20,621 bases of DNA, from positions 1-20,621 of the forward strand of contig PCWU01000143.1 in NCBI GenBank assembly GCA_002787455.1. The letters run 5' to 3'. Both the position numbers and the translations under genes were made by a program. The notes beneath the pieces were generated by a model, which saw only the letters and a list, made by a program, of their open reading frames with translations, was not told where the DNA came from and ran no database searches. This document shows positions 8,170 to 15,501 of this stretch, in pieces. Positions within the stretch are counted from its first letter, which is position 1, and every line of letters begins with the position of its first letter. The stretch comes from Gallionellaceae bacterium CG11_big_fil_rev_8_21_14_0_20_60_62. GTDB lineage: Bacteria; Pseudomonadota; Gammaproteobacteria; Burkholderiales; Gallionellaceae.

Positions 8170-8330
8170 TTTTCAGGCGAATCGCTGCGTTGCGCGGTGT
8201 TGGTTCCGGCATCACGCACTTCGTTCATGAGCCTACACCGAAACTTCGTTTTCGGAATCCTCATGCACGTCAGTGTGCATTCCGGTTCCTCCGCTCCGTG
8301 CGCCTTGCGCTTCATCCCGCAAAAGTAAAT
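8170..8330. repeat. Structured intergenic element with nested inverted repeats
   Basis: The lolB-ispE gap contains no supported gene. Three dyads are stacked here. CCGAAA (8238-8243) pairs with TTTCGG (8250-8255). ATGCAC (8263-8268) pairs with GTGCAT (8275-8280). CGGAAT (8253-8258) pairs with ATTCCG (8279-8284) and encloses the second. Flanking CGTTGCGC and CCTTGCGC form a rough direct repeat. Short open frames cross it on both strands. It looks like a mobile or dispersed intergenic repeat rather than a gene, though copy number cannot be seen from one window. Confidence 0.4.
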
Positions 8331-8346
8331 TTCTAGAGGTGCCAAA

Positions 8347-9225
8347 ATGGGAAGCACAATGAGGTCGCTGACCTGTCCCGCTCCGGCGAAACTGAATCTG
8401 TTTCTGCATGTCGTCGGGCGGCGCGCCGACGGCTACCACCTGTTGCAAACCCTGTTTCGATTTATCGATCTGCACGACACGCTGCACTTCACCCGGCGCG
8501 ACGACGGGCGGGTGATTCGCCTGAATGCGCTGGCCGGGGTGGCGGATGAGGACGACTTGTGCGTGCGCGCCGCACGCCTGTTGCAGCACGAGACAGGCTG
8601 CACGCTGGGGGTGGATATCGCCCTGGAGAAATGCATTCCGATGGGTGGCGGTCTCGGTGGCGGCAGTTCGGACGCGGCCACCACGTTGCTGGCGCTGAAC
8701 CGCCTGTGGCAGCTCGATCTGCCGCGCGCGCGTCTGATGCATCTCGGCCTGACTCTGGGGGCGGATGTGCCGGTGTTTGTGTTTGGCGACAACGCTTTTG
8801 CCCAAGGGGTGGGCGAGCAGTTGCAGCAATATGCGCTGCCGGAAGCCTGGTATGTGGTGTTGTACCCGCCCGTGCAAGTGCCGACTGCGCAGATTTTCAG
8901 CCATCGGGAATTGACACGAAATACGATTTCGATGACAATGCGCGCCCTTCCGAAAGGGCGGAACTTTCGGGCCGGCAAAATACCCGGTTTGCACAACGAT
9001 TTGCAGGCGGTGGCATGCAAACTGTATCCGGCAGTGGCGGAATACCTGGCCTGGCTGGCGCAATTCGCGCCGGCGTTGATGAGCGGATCAGGCGCCTGCG
9101 TGTTTGCCGAGTTCGACACGGAAGCGGAAGCCCGGGCGGTATGGCGGCAGTTACCGGACACCATGCGCGGCTATGTCGCGCGCGGCTTGCAACAGCATCC
9201 GCTGAAAGATTTTTGCAGTCACTGA
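8347..9225 (+). CDS. ispE: 4-diphosphocytidyl-2-C-methyl-D-erythritol kinase
   Basis: IspE phosphorylates 4-diphosphocytidyl-2-C-methylerythritol in the MEP pathway to isoprenoid precursors. The 292-residue protein is a GHMP kinase. It has the N-terminal PAPAKLNLFLHV (Lys15) and GYHLLQT. The ATP-binding glycine loop is PMGGGLGGGSSDAATTL (about residues 98-114), and the catalytic aspartate motif is LGADVP (Asp140). The C-terminal motif is MSGSGACVF. A TAGAGG Shine-Dalgarno at 8334-8339 supports the ATG at 8347. A second ATG four codons later is possible. It heads the block ispE-tRNA-prs-rplY, a conserved betaproteobacterial order, and is separated from lolB by a structured repeat. Confidence 0.97.
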   Translation: MGSTMRSLTCPAPAKLNLFLHVVGRRADGYHLLQTLFRFIDLHDTLHFTRRDDGRVIRLNALAGVADEDDLCVRAARLLQHETGCTLGVDIALEKCIPMGGGLGGGSSDAATTLLALNRLWQLDLPRARLMHLGLTLGADVPVFVFGDNAFAQGVGEQLQQYALPEAWYVVLYPPVQVPTAQIFSHRELTRNTISMTMRALPKGRNFRAGKIPGLHNDLQAVACKLYPAVAEYLAWLAQFAPALMSGSGACVFAEFDTEAEARAVWRQLPDTMRGYVARGLQQHPLKDFCSH

Positions 9226-9259
9226 ATCGCGCCTGCGGGCGCTGTATTCGACAAGTTTT

Positions 9260-9334
9260 TGGGGAGTCGCCAAGTGGTAAGGCATCGGATTTTGATTCCG
9301 ACATTCGTAGGTTCGATCCCTACCTCCCCAGCCA
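9260..9334 (+). tRNA. tRNA-Gln (anticodon TTG)
   Basis: A 75-base cloverleaf can be folded by hand. The acceptor arm TGGGGAG (9260-9266) pairs perfectly with CTCCCCA (9324-9330), followed by discriminator G and an encoded CCA (9332-9334). The anticodon arm is TCGGA / TCCGA around a loop TTTTGAT, which places TTG at the anticodon and reads CAA. The T arm contains the invariant GTTCGATCC. Placement between ispE and prs is typical for betaproteobacteria. It is probably processed from a longer ispE-prs transcript or has its own promoter, but none is clear. Confidence 0.97.
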
Positions 9335-9389
9335 GATTCTCAAGCATTGACGGGCGTTAGCGTCCATTTCACTTCAAGGGGTGCTCTCG

Positions 9390-10337
9390 ATGTCCGGCGA
9401 CATGATGGTCTTTACCGGCAATGCCAATCCAAAGCTTGCCGAAAGTGTGGCGCGGCATCTTGGCATCCATCTCGGGCGCGCCACGGTGAGCCGCTTCTCC
9501 GACGGCGAGGTGATGGTTGAAATCCTCGAGCATGTGCGCGGCAAGGATGTGTTCATCCTGCAATCCACCTGCGCCCCTACCAATGACAACCTGATGGAAA
9601 TAATGGTGATGGTGGATGCCCTGCGACGCGCATCGGCCGCCCGCATCACCGCCGCCATTCCGTATTTGGGTTATGCCCGCCAGGACCGGCGTCCGCGTTC
9701 GGCGCGGGTGGCGATTACCGCCAAGGTGGTGGCGAACATGCTAACCGGGGTGGGTGTGGATCGGGTGCTGACCATGGATCTGCACTCCGACCAGATTCAG
9801 GGTTTCTTCGATATTCCGGTGGACAACGTGTATGCCAGCCCGATCCTGCTGTCGGACGTGTGGCGTTGCGACTACCCCGACCTGATTGTGGTGTCGCCGG
9901 ATGTGGGGGGCGTGGTGCGCGCGCGCGCGCTGGCGAAACAGCTGGATGCCGATCTGGCGATCATCGACAAGCGCCGTCCGCGCCCGAATGTGGCCAAGGT
10001 GATGAACATCATCGGCGAGGTGGCCGGCCGCACCTGCCTGATCATGGATGACATGGTGGATACCGCCAATACCCTGTGCGAAGCAGCCAAAGCCCTGAAG
10101 GAAAAAGGCGCCGTGCGGGTGCTGGCTTACTGTACCCACGGCGTGCTGTCCGGTCCGGCGATAGGGCGCATCGAGAATTCGGCGATTGACGAGTTGGTGA
10201 TCACCGACACGATCCCGTTGAGCGAAGCGGCCAGGAACTGCAAACGCATCCGCCAGCTCAGCATCGCGGAACTGATGGCTGAAACGCTGCGCCGCATCAA
10301 CGCCGACGAGTCGGTGAGTTCACTGTTTGTGGATTAG
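9390..10337 (+). CDS. prs: Ribose-phosphate pyrophosphokinase (PRPP synthase)
   Basis: This enzyme makes phosphoribosyl pyrophosphate from ribose 5-phosphate and ATP for purine, pyrimidine, histidine, tryptophan and NAD synthesis. The 315-residue length is standard for class I enzymes. Visible motifs are FTGNANPKLA at the N-terminus, the ATP-site loop YLGYARQDRRPR (92-103), the metal site DLHSDQIQGFFD with His132, and the PRPP-binding loop LIMDDMVDTANT (217-228) with Asp220 and Asp221. The ATG at 9390 is preferred. An AAGGGG site at 9376-9381 lies 8 bases upstream, whereas the in-frame GTG at 9381 overlaps that site. Downstream is the rplY leader with two hairpins. Confidence 0.97.
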   Translation: MSGDMMVFTGNANPKLAESVARHLGIHLGRATVSRFSDGEVMVEILEHVRGKDVFILQSTCAPTNDNLMEIMVMVDALRRASAARITAAIPYLGYARQDRRPRSARVAITAKVVANMLTGVGVDRVLTMDLHSDQIQGFFDIPVDNVYASPILLSDVWRCDYPDLIVVSPDVGGVVRARALAKQLDADLAIIDKRRPRPNVAKVMNIIGEVAGRTCLIMDDMVDTANTLCEAAKALKEKGAVRVLAYCTHGVLSGPAIGRIENSAIDELVITDTIPLSEAARNCKRIRQLSIAELMAETLRRINADESVSSLFVD

Positions 10338-10342
10338 TTTTT

Positions 10343-10398
10343 GCGGTGACCATGTCGGTCATCGCGCAACCCGGAATCTTCTGGTCGCGGAAGATTTC
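10343..10398 (+). promoter_or_regulatory. Two consecutive hairpins in the prs-rplY intergenic leader
   Basis: GCGGTGACC (10343-10351) pairs with GGTCATCGC (10357-10365), nine pairs with one G-U. GGAATCTTC (10373-10381) pairs with GAAGATTTC (10390-10398), also nine pairs with one G-U. Neither is followed by a T run, so they are not obvious terminators. They could be a processing site or a leader structure affecting L25 translation. Confidence 0.45.
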
Positions 10399-10418
10399 AT
10401 TTGAAGTGGAGAAGTAAA

Positions 10419-11093
10419 ATGACTGTTGAAATCAGCGCAAGCAAGCGCCAAGTGCAAGGAACGGGTGCGAGCCGCCGTCTGCGCAAGGCGAATCTCGTCC
10501 CCGGTGTGGTGTATGGCTCCGGCGAGGCAACCATGATTGAACTCGATCACAACGCTTTGTATTTTGCCCTGCGCAAAGAAGCGTTCCACGCTTCCATCCT
10601 GTCTTTGGATTTGGATGGCAAGAAAGAATCCGTGCTGCTGCGCGACTTCCAGATGCACCCGTTCCGCCAACAGGTACAACATATCGATTTCCAGCGCGTC
10701 GATGCGAAGAAAAAAGTGCACATGCAAGTGCCGTTGCATTTCGCCAATGGCGAGATTGCGCCGGGCGTCAAAACCGGCGGCGGCATCATCACCCATGTGC
10801 TGGCCGATCTGGATGTCATCTGTTTGCCCGCCGATCTGCCGACCTCGATCGAAGTTGATCTGGGCGGATTGGAACTGGGACACTCGATCCACATCGCCGA
10901 TGTCAAGCTGCCGAAGGGCGTCGAACTGGCGCACCATCACCACGCCGTTGATGCGGTGGCGACGGTGCAGGTGCCGCGCGGTGCGGTTGAAGCGGCCGCC
11001 GATGCCGCCGCCGATGCCGCTGTGGCGGAAGCTGCGGCGGCCGCTTCCGCCGCTGCCGCACCGGCGACTGCCGCACCCGTTGCCAAGAAGTAA
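10419..11093 (+). CDS. rplY: 50S ribosomal protein L25, long CTC-type
   Basis: L25 binds 5S rRNA in the large subunit. This 224-residue form is the two-domain CTC (general stress protein) type. An N-terminal 5S-binding domain occupies about residues 1-90, with VEISASKRQVQGTGASRRLR and LVPGVVYGSG. A C-terminal beta domain follows at about 95-185. The last 35 residues are almost entirely Ala with scattered Asp/Glu/Pro, ending in VAKK. This low-complexity tail is probably disordered. The ATG at 10419 has GGAGAAG shortly upstream, and an in-frame TTG at 10401 is less likely. It follows prs and precedes a perfect terminator. Confidence 0.96.
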   Translation: MTVEISASKRQVQGTGASRRLRKANLVPGVVYGSGEATMIELDHNALYFALRKEAFHASILSLDLDGKKESVLLRDFQMHPFRQQVQHIDFQRVDAKKKVHMQVPLHFANGEIAPGVKTGGGIITHVLADLDVICLPADLPTSIEVDLGGLELGHSIHIADVKLPKGVELAHHHHAVDAVATVQVPRGAVEAAADAAADAAVAEAAAAASAAAAPATAAPVAKK

Positions 11094-11109
11094 TCTGCTG
11101 CCGTAACAA

Positions 11110-11145
11110 CCCGCCATGCGATCATACATTGCATGGCGGGTTTTT
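11110..11145 (+). terminator. Rho-independent terminator after rplY
   Basis: CCCGCCATGC (11110-11119) pairs perfectly over ten bases with GCATGGCGGG (11131-11140), and five Ts follow. This is the clearest terminator in the window. It ends 17 bases before the pth start, so pth probably depends on its own promoter or on read-through. Confidence 0.85.
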
Positions 11146-11162
11146 CATTTGCAGAGGTGCAC

Positions 11163-11741
11163 GTGAGCGAACCGATCAAACTCATCGTTGGCCTGGGTAA
11201 TCCCGGCGCGGAATACGCGGCGACACGCCACAACGCCGGTTTCTGGTGGGTGGATGAACTGGCACGTTTGCACAACGCGAATTTCAGGGCCGACGGCAAG
11301 TTCCACGGGCTGATCGCAAAAACGGCTCTGCACGGGCATGAGGTGCAACTACTCAAACCGCAAACCTTTATGAATCTCAGCGGGCGTGCGGTCGGTGCGG
11401 TGGCAAACTTTTACAAGTTGCAGCCGGCGCAGATACTGGTGGTGCACGACGAGCTCGACTTGCCGCCGGGCAGCGCCAAGCTTAAGCTGGGCGGCGGTCA
11501 CGGCGGGCACAACGGACTGAAGGACATCATCGCGCATCTCGGCACAAAGGATTTCTGGCGCCTGCGCGTTGGCATCGGTCATCCGGGCGAGCGGGCGGAG
11601 GTGGTCAACTATGTTTTGAACGCGCCGCGCAAGGAAGAACAAGTGTTGATCGGGGAAGCGCTGCAACGCGCCCAGGAGATTGCGCCGCTGATCATCGAGG
11701 GCAAGCTGGAAGCGGCGATGCTGAAGCTACATAGTGCGTAA
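11163..11741 (+). CDS. pth: Peptidyl-tRNA hydrolase
   Basis: Pth releases tRNA from peptidyl-tRNAs dropped by stalled ribosomes. The 192-residue length is normal. Key residues are present: Asn13 in VGLGNPG, catalytic His23 in TRHNAGFWWVD, Asn71 in FMNLSG, Asp96 in VVHDELDLPPG, and GGHGGHNGLKDI. I choose the GTG at 11163, which has AGAGG at 11153-11157 and begins right before the conserved core. An in-frame ATG at 11133 lies inside the rplY terminator stem and is unlikely. ychF follows after a palindromic repeat, as is usual in proteobacteria. Confidence 0.96.
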   Translation: MSEPIKLIVGLGNPGAEYAATRHNAGFWWVDELARLHNANFRADGKFHGLIAKTALHGHEVQLLKPQTFMNLSGRAVGAVANFYKLQPAQILVVHDELDLPPGSAKLKLGGGHGGHNGLKDIIAHLGTKDFWRLRVGIGHPGERAEVVNYVLNAPRKEEQVLIGEALQRAQEIAPLIIEGKLEAAMLKLHSA

Positions 11742-11756
11742 AGTGCAAAACCTTTT

Positions 11757-11815
11757 CCCGCAGATTGCGCCGATTGACGCAGATTTAATCTGTGTGAATC
11801 TATGTAATCTGCGGG
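11757..11815. repeat. CGCAGATT-type imperfect palindrome between pth and ychF
   Basis: Two 29-base arms (11757-11785 and 11787-11815) around a single T are reverse complements at 23 positions, and three of the remaining six can form G-U pairs. Each arm is itself a tandem of a CGCAGATT / CGATT-like unit starting with CCCGCAGATT. I associate CGCAGATT-rich palindromes with dispersed intergenic repeats in several bacterial genomes, but copy number here is not visible. It lies just after the pth stop and could affect pth mRNA 3'-end stability. Confidence 0.7.
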
Positions 11816-11844
11816 CAAGTCTTTTCGGAATATAAGGAAAAATC

Positions 11845-12936
11845 ATGAGTCTCAAATGCGGTATCGTCGGTCTCCCCAATGTGGGCAAATCCACGCTGTT
11901 CAATGCGCTGACCAAGTCTGGCATTGCGGCGGAGAACTATCCTTTCTGCACCATCGAGCCGAACGTTGGCATCGTTGAAGTGCCCGATCCGCGCATGGAT
12001 GAACTGGCCAAGATCGTCAAGCCGCAGCGCATGCAATACGCCATCGTCGAGTTCGTGGATATCGCCGGACTGGTGGCGGGCGCCTCCAAGGGCGAGGGAT
12101 TGGGCAACCAGTTTCTCGCCAACATCCGCGAGACCGACGCCATCGTCAACGTCGTGCGCTGCTTCGACGATGAAAACGTCGTGCACGTCGCGGGCAAGGT
12201 CGATCCGATCTCCGATATTGAAGTCATCCTGACCGAACTGGCGCTGGCCGATCTGGCCGTGGTGGAACGCACCATCCAGCGCGACGGCAAAAAAGCCAAG
12301 TCCGGTGACAAGGACGCGCAGAAACTGGTCGCCCTGCTGGAGAAACTGTTGCCGCACTTGAACGAAGGCAAACCGGCGCGCACTTTCGGTTTGAGCGATG
12401 ACGAGATACAGCTCATCAAGCCGCTGTGCCTGCTCACCGTCAAGCCCGCGATGTATGTCGGCAACGTGATGGAAGACGGTTTCGAAAACAACCCCCACCT
12501 CGACCGCTTGCGCGAACACGCGGCGAAAGAGGGCGCGCCCGTCGTGGCCTTGTGCGCCAAGATCGAACAGGAACTGGCCGACCTCGACGACGCCGACAAA
12601 AAGGAATTCCTCGCCGATCTCGGCCTGGGCGAGCCCGGCCTCAATCGCTTGATTCGCACCGGCTACGAACTGCTCGGCCTGCAAACCTACTTCACCGCCG
12701 GGGTGAAGGAAGTGCGCGCCTGGACCATCCACAAGGGCGACACCGCACCGCAAGCCGCCGGCGTCATCCACACCGATTTCGAAAAAGGCTTCATCCGCGC
12801 GCAGACCATCTCATATACCGACTTCATCGCCTGCGGCGGCGAGGCGGGCGCGAAAGAGAAGGGCAAGATGCGCGTCGAGGGAAAAGATTATGTTGTGCAG
12901 GATGGTGACCTGTTGAATTTTCTGTTCAACGTCTAA
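11845..12936 (+). CDS. ychF: Ribosome-associated ATPase/GTPase YchF
   Basis: YchF/OLA1 is an Obg-family P-loop NTPase that binds ribosomes and, unlike most relatives, prefers ATP. The 363-residue length is standard. Motifs are G1 GLPNVGKST (9-17), switch I NYPFCTIEPN, and G3 DIAGLV followed by GASKGEGLGNQFL. The G4 position carries the family's non-canonical sequence rather than NKxD. The C-terminal TGS domain ends in EGKDYVVQDGDLLNFLFNV. The ATG has AAGGAA upstream (11834-11839). It is separated from pth by the palindrome and is convergent with the degenerate mntP/pckG pair. Confidence 0.97.
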   Translation: MSLKCGIVGLPNVGKSTLFNALTKSGIAAENYPFCTIEPNVGIVEVPDPRMDELAKIVKPQRMQYAIVEFVDIAGLVAGASKGEGLGNQFLANIRETDAIVNVVRCFDDENVVHVAGKVDPISDIEVILTELALADLAVVERTIQRDGKKAKSGDKDAQKLVALLEKLLPHLNEGKPARTFGLSDDEIQLIKPLCLLTVKPAMYVGNVMEDGFENNPHLDRLREHAAKEGAPVVALCAKIEQELADLDDADKKEFLADLGLGEPGLNRLIRTGYELLGLQTYFTAGVKEVRAWTIHKGDTAPQAAGVIHTDFEKGFIRAQTISYTDFIACGGEAGAKEKGKMRVEGKDYVVQDGDLLNFLFNV

Positions 12937-12960
12937 ACGGAACTGCCGTGCCGGAACGGC

Positions 12961-13323
12961 TTATAAAAGCAGAATCCTGAATCCGATCAGGATCAGCATC
13001 GCGCCGCCGAACAGCCCTGCCCTGTTTTCCAGACAAGTGCCGCCGCGCTGGCCGATGCGCACCCCGGCTCAACTGAAGGCAAAGGTGGTTGCGCCGATCA
13101 TGGCGGGCGGGCCAAAGGCGATCCGGCGGGCATAAGACTCCACCCGGACGAGCATGCCCTTGCCGCCGAGATAGCCGATGAGAGGCATCAGCGCATGGAA
13201 GAGGCCAAAGTAAATCCCGGCCTTCAAGTCCGGCCTGGGAATGTTTCCTTTGGAGCCCGGGCCGATGGAGACGGCGAATGCGTCCTTGCTTAACGCCACG
13301 GCCAACACGATCACTTCGAGCAT
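12961..13323 (-). pseudogene. mntP: Remnant of a manganese efflux pump gene (mntP)
   Basis: Reading the minus strand from the ATG at 13323, the first ~68 codons resemble MntP (YebN), an inner-membrane Mn(II) exporter: LSKDAFAVSIG, then LKAGIYFGLFHALMPLIGY. The frame reaches TGA at 13069-13071 and then continues in the same frame for 35 more codons to TAA at 12961-12963. Those encode a recognisable MntP C-terminus (AGVRIGQR and GLFGGAMLILIGFRILL). MntP is normally about 185-190 residues, so with about 119 sense codons some 70 residues, the central helices, are missing between IAFG and PAMIGATTF. The stop sits where family members usually have Leu, one base from TTA or TTG. Both lesions indicate a non-functional gene. 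It follows pckG by 31 bases. Confidence 0.75.
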
Positions 13324-13354
13324 GCGGGGGGCCGGAATGACGGCGTGTTTTCGC

Positions 13355-15178
13355 TCAATCGATCAGCGCCAGCTCGAACAGGCTGTGGTTGTGCGCCAGT
13401 TGGTCAGGCAGTTTTTCCCCCATCTTGGCGAACCATTCCTTGTGTAGGGCCAGCTCCTGTTTCCACGCCTGCGCATCGATGCGGTTCAGTTGGCCGAATT
13501 CGGCCTTGCTGATCTCAATGCCGGACCAGTCGATGTCCTCGAAGCGCGGCATCCAGCCCAGCGCGGTTTTATGTGCGCCGACCCGGTTGCGGACACGGTC
13601 CACGATCCATTTCAGCACGCGCATGTTGTCGCCGAACCCGGGCCAGATGAATTCGCCGTTTTCGTTCAGGCGAAACCAGTTCACGCAAAAGATTTTCGGG
13701 GCGTGCTCCACCACATGCCCCATCTTCAACCAGTGGTTGAAATAGTCGCCCATGTGGTAGCCGCAGAACGGCAGCATGGCAAAGGGGTCGCGCCGCACCA
13801 CGCCCTGTTCCCCGGTGGCGGCAGCGGTGGTTTCCGACCCCAGGGTGGAGGCCATATAGACGCCAAAATTCCAGTTGAACGCTTCGTATACCAGCGGCAC
13901 TGTGGTGGCGCGGCGTCCGCCGAAGATGAAGGCGGAGATCGGCACGCCTTGCGGGTCTTCCCACGCTGGATCAATCGACGGGCACTGGCTGGCCGGTGCG
14001 GTGAAACGGGAATTGGGATGGGCCGCCTTGCGTCCGGTCTTGCCGTCGGCCGGAGTCCAGTCACAGCCCTGCCAGTCGATCAGGTGGGCGGGCGGTTCTT
14101 TGGTCATGCCTTCCCACCACACATCGCCGTCGTCGGTCAGGGCGACATTGGTGAAAATAATGTTTTCCCTGAGCGTCTCCAGCGCGTTGCGGTTGGTCTT
14201 TTCGGAGGTGCCGGGTGCCACGCCGAAGAAGCCCGCTTCCGGATTGATGGCATAAAACCGGCCATCCTTGCCGGGCTTGATCCACGCGATGTCGTCGCCC
14301 ACCGTGGTGATCTTCCAGCCGTCGAAAGTCTTCGGCGGGATCAGCATGGCGAGATTGGTCTTGCCGCAGGCGGAAGGGAAAGCGGCGGCGACATAGTTTT
14401 TTTCTCCGTCCGGTGACTCGATGCCGAGAATCAGCATGTGTTCCGCCAGCCAGCCCTCGTCGCGCGCCATGGTCGAGGCGATGCGCAGGGCGAAGCACTT
14501 CTTGCCGAGCAGTGCGTTGCCGCCATAGCCGGAACCGTAGGACCAGATCTCCCGCGTCTCGGGGAAATGCACGATGTATTTGGTGGCCGGATTGCACGGC
14601 CATTTGACGTCCTGCTGCCCGGCTTGCAGCGGTGCGCCGACGCTGTGCAGGCAGGGCACAAATTCGCCGTCCGTACCGAGCATGTCGAGCACCGGCTTGC
14701 CCATGCGCGCCATGATGCGCATGTTGACCGCCACGTAGGGCGAGTCGGATATCTCGACGCCGATATGGGCGATGGGCGAGCCGAGCGGCCCCATACTGAA
14801 CGGAATCACGTACAGGGTGCGCCCGCGCATCGCGCCTTTGAACAGGCCGGTGAGCGTCTCGCGCATGACTTTCGGATATTCCCAGTTATTGGTTGGCCCG
14901 GCATCTTCTGGCTTTTCGGAGCAGATGAAAGTGCGGTCCTCGACGCGCGCCACATCGGAAGGGTCGGAGCAGGCGAGAAAGGAATTGCGGCGCTTGGCCG
15001 GATTGAGTTTGACTAAAGTCCCGGCGGCCACCATTTCCGCGCACAGCCGGTCATATTCCTGCTGTGATCCGTCGCACCAGATGATGCGTTCCGGTTCGGT
15101 TAGTGCGGCGACCCCGGCCACCCAGGCTTTGAGTTTTTCATGGCGGATATATGCGGGTGCGGCGAGATCGGTCGTCAT
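13355..15178 (-). CDS. pckG: Phosphoenolpyruvate carboxykinase (GTP)
   Basis: This enzyme interconverts oxaloacetate + GTP and phosphoenolpyruvate + GDP + CO2, linking the TCA cycle to gluconeogenesis or anaplerosis. The 607-residue protein is the GTP type, not the ATP type of E. coli. Evidence includes the kinase P-loop with the active-site cysteine, FPSACGKTN (Cys271). Further motifs are the metal site TTVGDDIAW, then NPEAGFFGVAPGTSEKTN, and FIFGGRRATTVPLVYE. The ATG at 15178 is supported by GGAG about nine bases upstream; a TTG one codon earlier is possible. The gene is divergent from carA across a 351-base gap and is followed by the mntP remnant without a visible terminator. Confidence 0.97.
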   Translation of the reverse strand: MTTDLAAPAYIRHEKLKAWVAGVAALTEPERIIWCDGSQQEYDRLCAEMVAAGTLVKLNPAKRRNSFLACSDPSDVARVEDRTFICSEKPEDAGPTNNWEYPKVMRETLTGLFKGAMRGRTLYVIPFSMGPLGSPIAHIGVEISDSPYVAVNMRIMARMGKPVLDMLGTDGEFVPCLHSVGAPLQAGQQDVKWPCNPATKYIVHFPETREIWSYGSGYGGNALLGKKCFALRIASTMARDEGWLAEHMLILGIESPDGEKNYVAAAFPSACGKTNLAMLIPPKTFDGWKITTVGDDIAWIKPGKDGRFYAINPEAGFFGVAPGTSEKTNRNALETLRENIIFTNVALTDDGDVWWEGMTKEPPAHLIDWQGCDWTPADGKTGRKAAHPNSRFTAPASQCPSIDPAWEDPQGVPISAFIFGGRRATTVPLVYEAFNWNFGVYMASTLGSETTAAATGEQGVVRRDPFAMLPFCGYHMGDYFNHWLKMGHVVEHAPKIFCVNWFRLNENGEFIWPGFGDNMRVLKWIVDRVRNRVGAHKTALGWMPRFEDIDWSGIEISKAEFGQLNRIDAQAWKQELALHKEWFAKMGEKLPDQLAHNHSLFELALID

Positions 15179-15427
15179 CAATTCAGACTCCAGAATTTGG
15201 CGTGAAAAAACAAATTGGCTGATGTAGCAAGCCCATGGTACTTGCCTGTAATCGTATTCAGGCCGATGGTTAGCGCGATGGATTGTAACGAGGATGCCCC
15301 GTTCTGGCTATAACACCAGTTAAAAGTGGCGACAAAGGGTGGCAATCTCGAGCAACTGCGCACAACCTGACGGGTCGCCGTGTTGAATGCAATCTATTTT
15401 GGGCCCGATCTATAGCCGTGCGGCGCG

Positions 15428-15456
15428 TTGATGCGCATCTGAGCTTCGGCTATAAT
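15428..15456 (+). promoter_or_regulatory. Sigma-70 promoter for carA
   Basis: TTGATG (15428-15433) and a perfect TATAAT (15451-15456) are separated by the ideal 17 bases. Transcription should begin near 15463, giving a leader of about 67 bases before the GTG start. The -35 overlaps a perfect 10-base palindrome, GATGCGCATC (15430-15439). An 8-base dyad TATAGCCG (15411-15418) / CGGCTATA (15447-15454) brackets the region. Either could be an operator. The rest of the 15182-15410 gap shows no gene and no convincing pckG promoter. Confidence 0.75.
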
Positions 15457-15470
15457 GGTCGCCAGTCCAA

Positions 15471-15501
15471 AGGCGGGATGAACAAAAAGTTCCTCCCGCT
15501 T
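15471..15501 (+). promoter_or_regulatory. Hairpin in the carA leader, possible attenuator
   Basis: Bases 15471-15483 pair with 15489-15501 around an AAAAA loop. There are six pairs in GCGGGA/TCCCGC, one T-C mismatch, four pairs in GAAC/GTTC, and A-T and G-U at the base. The following bases CTTTAT are only moderately T-rich, so termination would be partial. It lies between the predicted transcription start and the ribosome site, where pyrimidine-responsive control of carA is known in other bacteria. Confidence 0.5.

Noticed and set aside
8148..8336. Small gene of 62 codons after lolB (and a 63-codon antisense frame)
   Set aside because: No ribosome site, overlap with lolB, and nested inverted repeats better explain the stretch as a structured repeat.
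11133..11162. Upstream ATG for pth
   Set aside because: It lies within the rplY terminator stem; the GTG at 11163 has a proper ribosome site.
12945..12960. Terminator between ychF and the mntP remnant
   Set aside because: GCCGT/ACGGC can form a 5-bp hairpin, but no T tract follows on either strand.
13069..13323. Intact 84-residue membrane protein
   Set aside because: The same frame continues past the TGA into the MntP C-terminus, so it is the front part of a broken mntP rather than a complete small gene.
13324..13354. Mn-sensing yybP-ykoY riboswitch before mntP
   Set aside because: Only 31 bases separate pckG from the remnant, far too short for that riboswitch.
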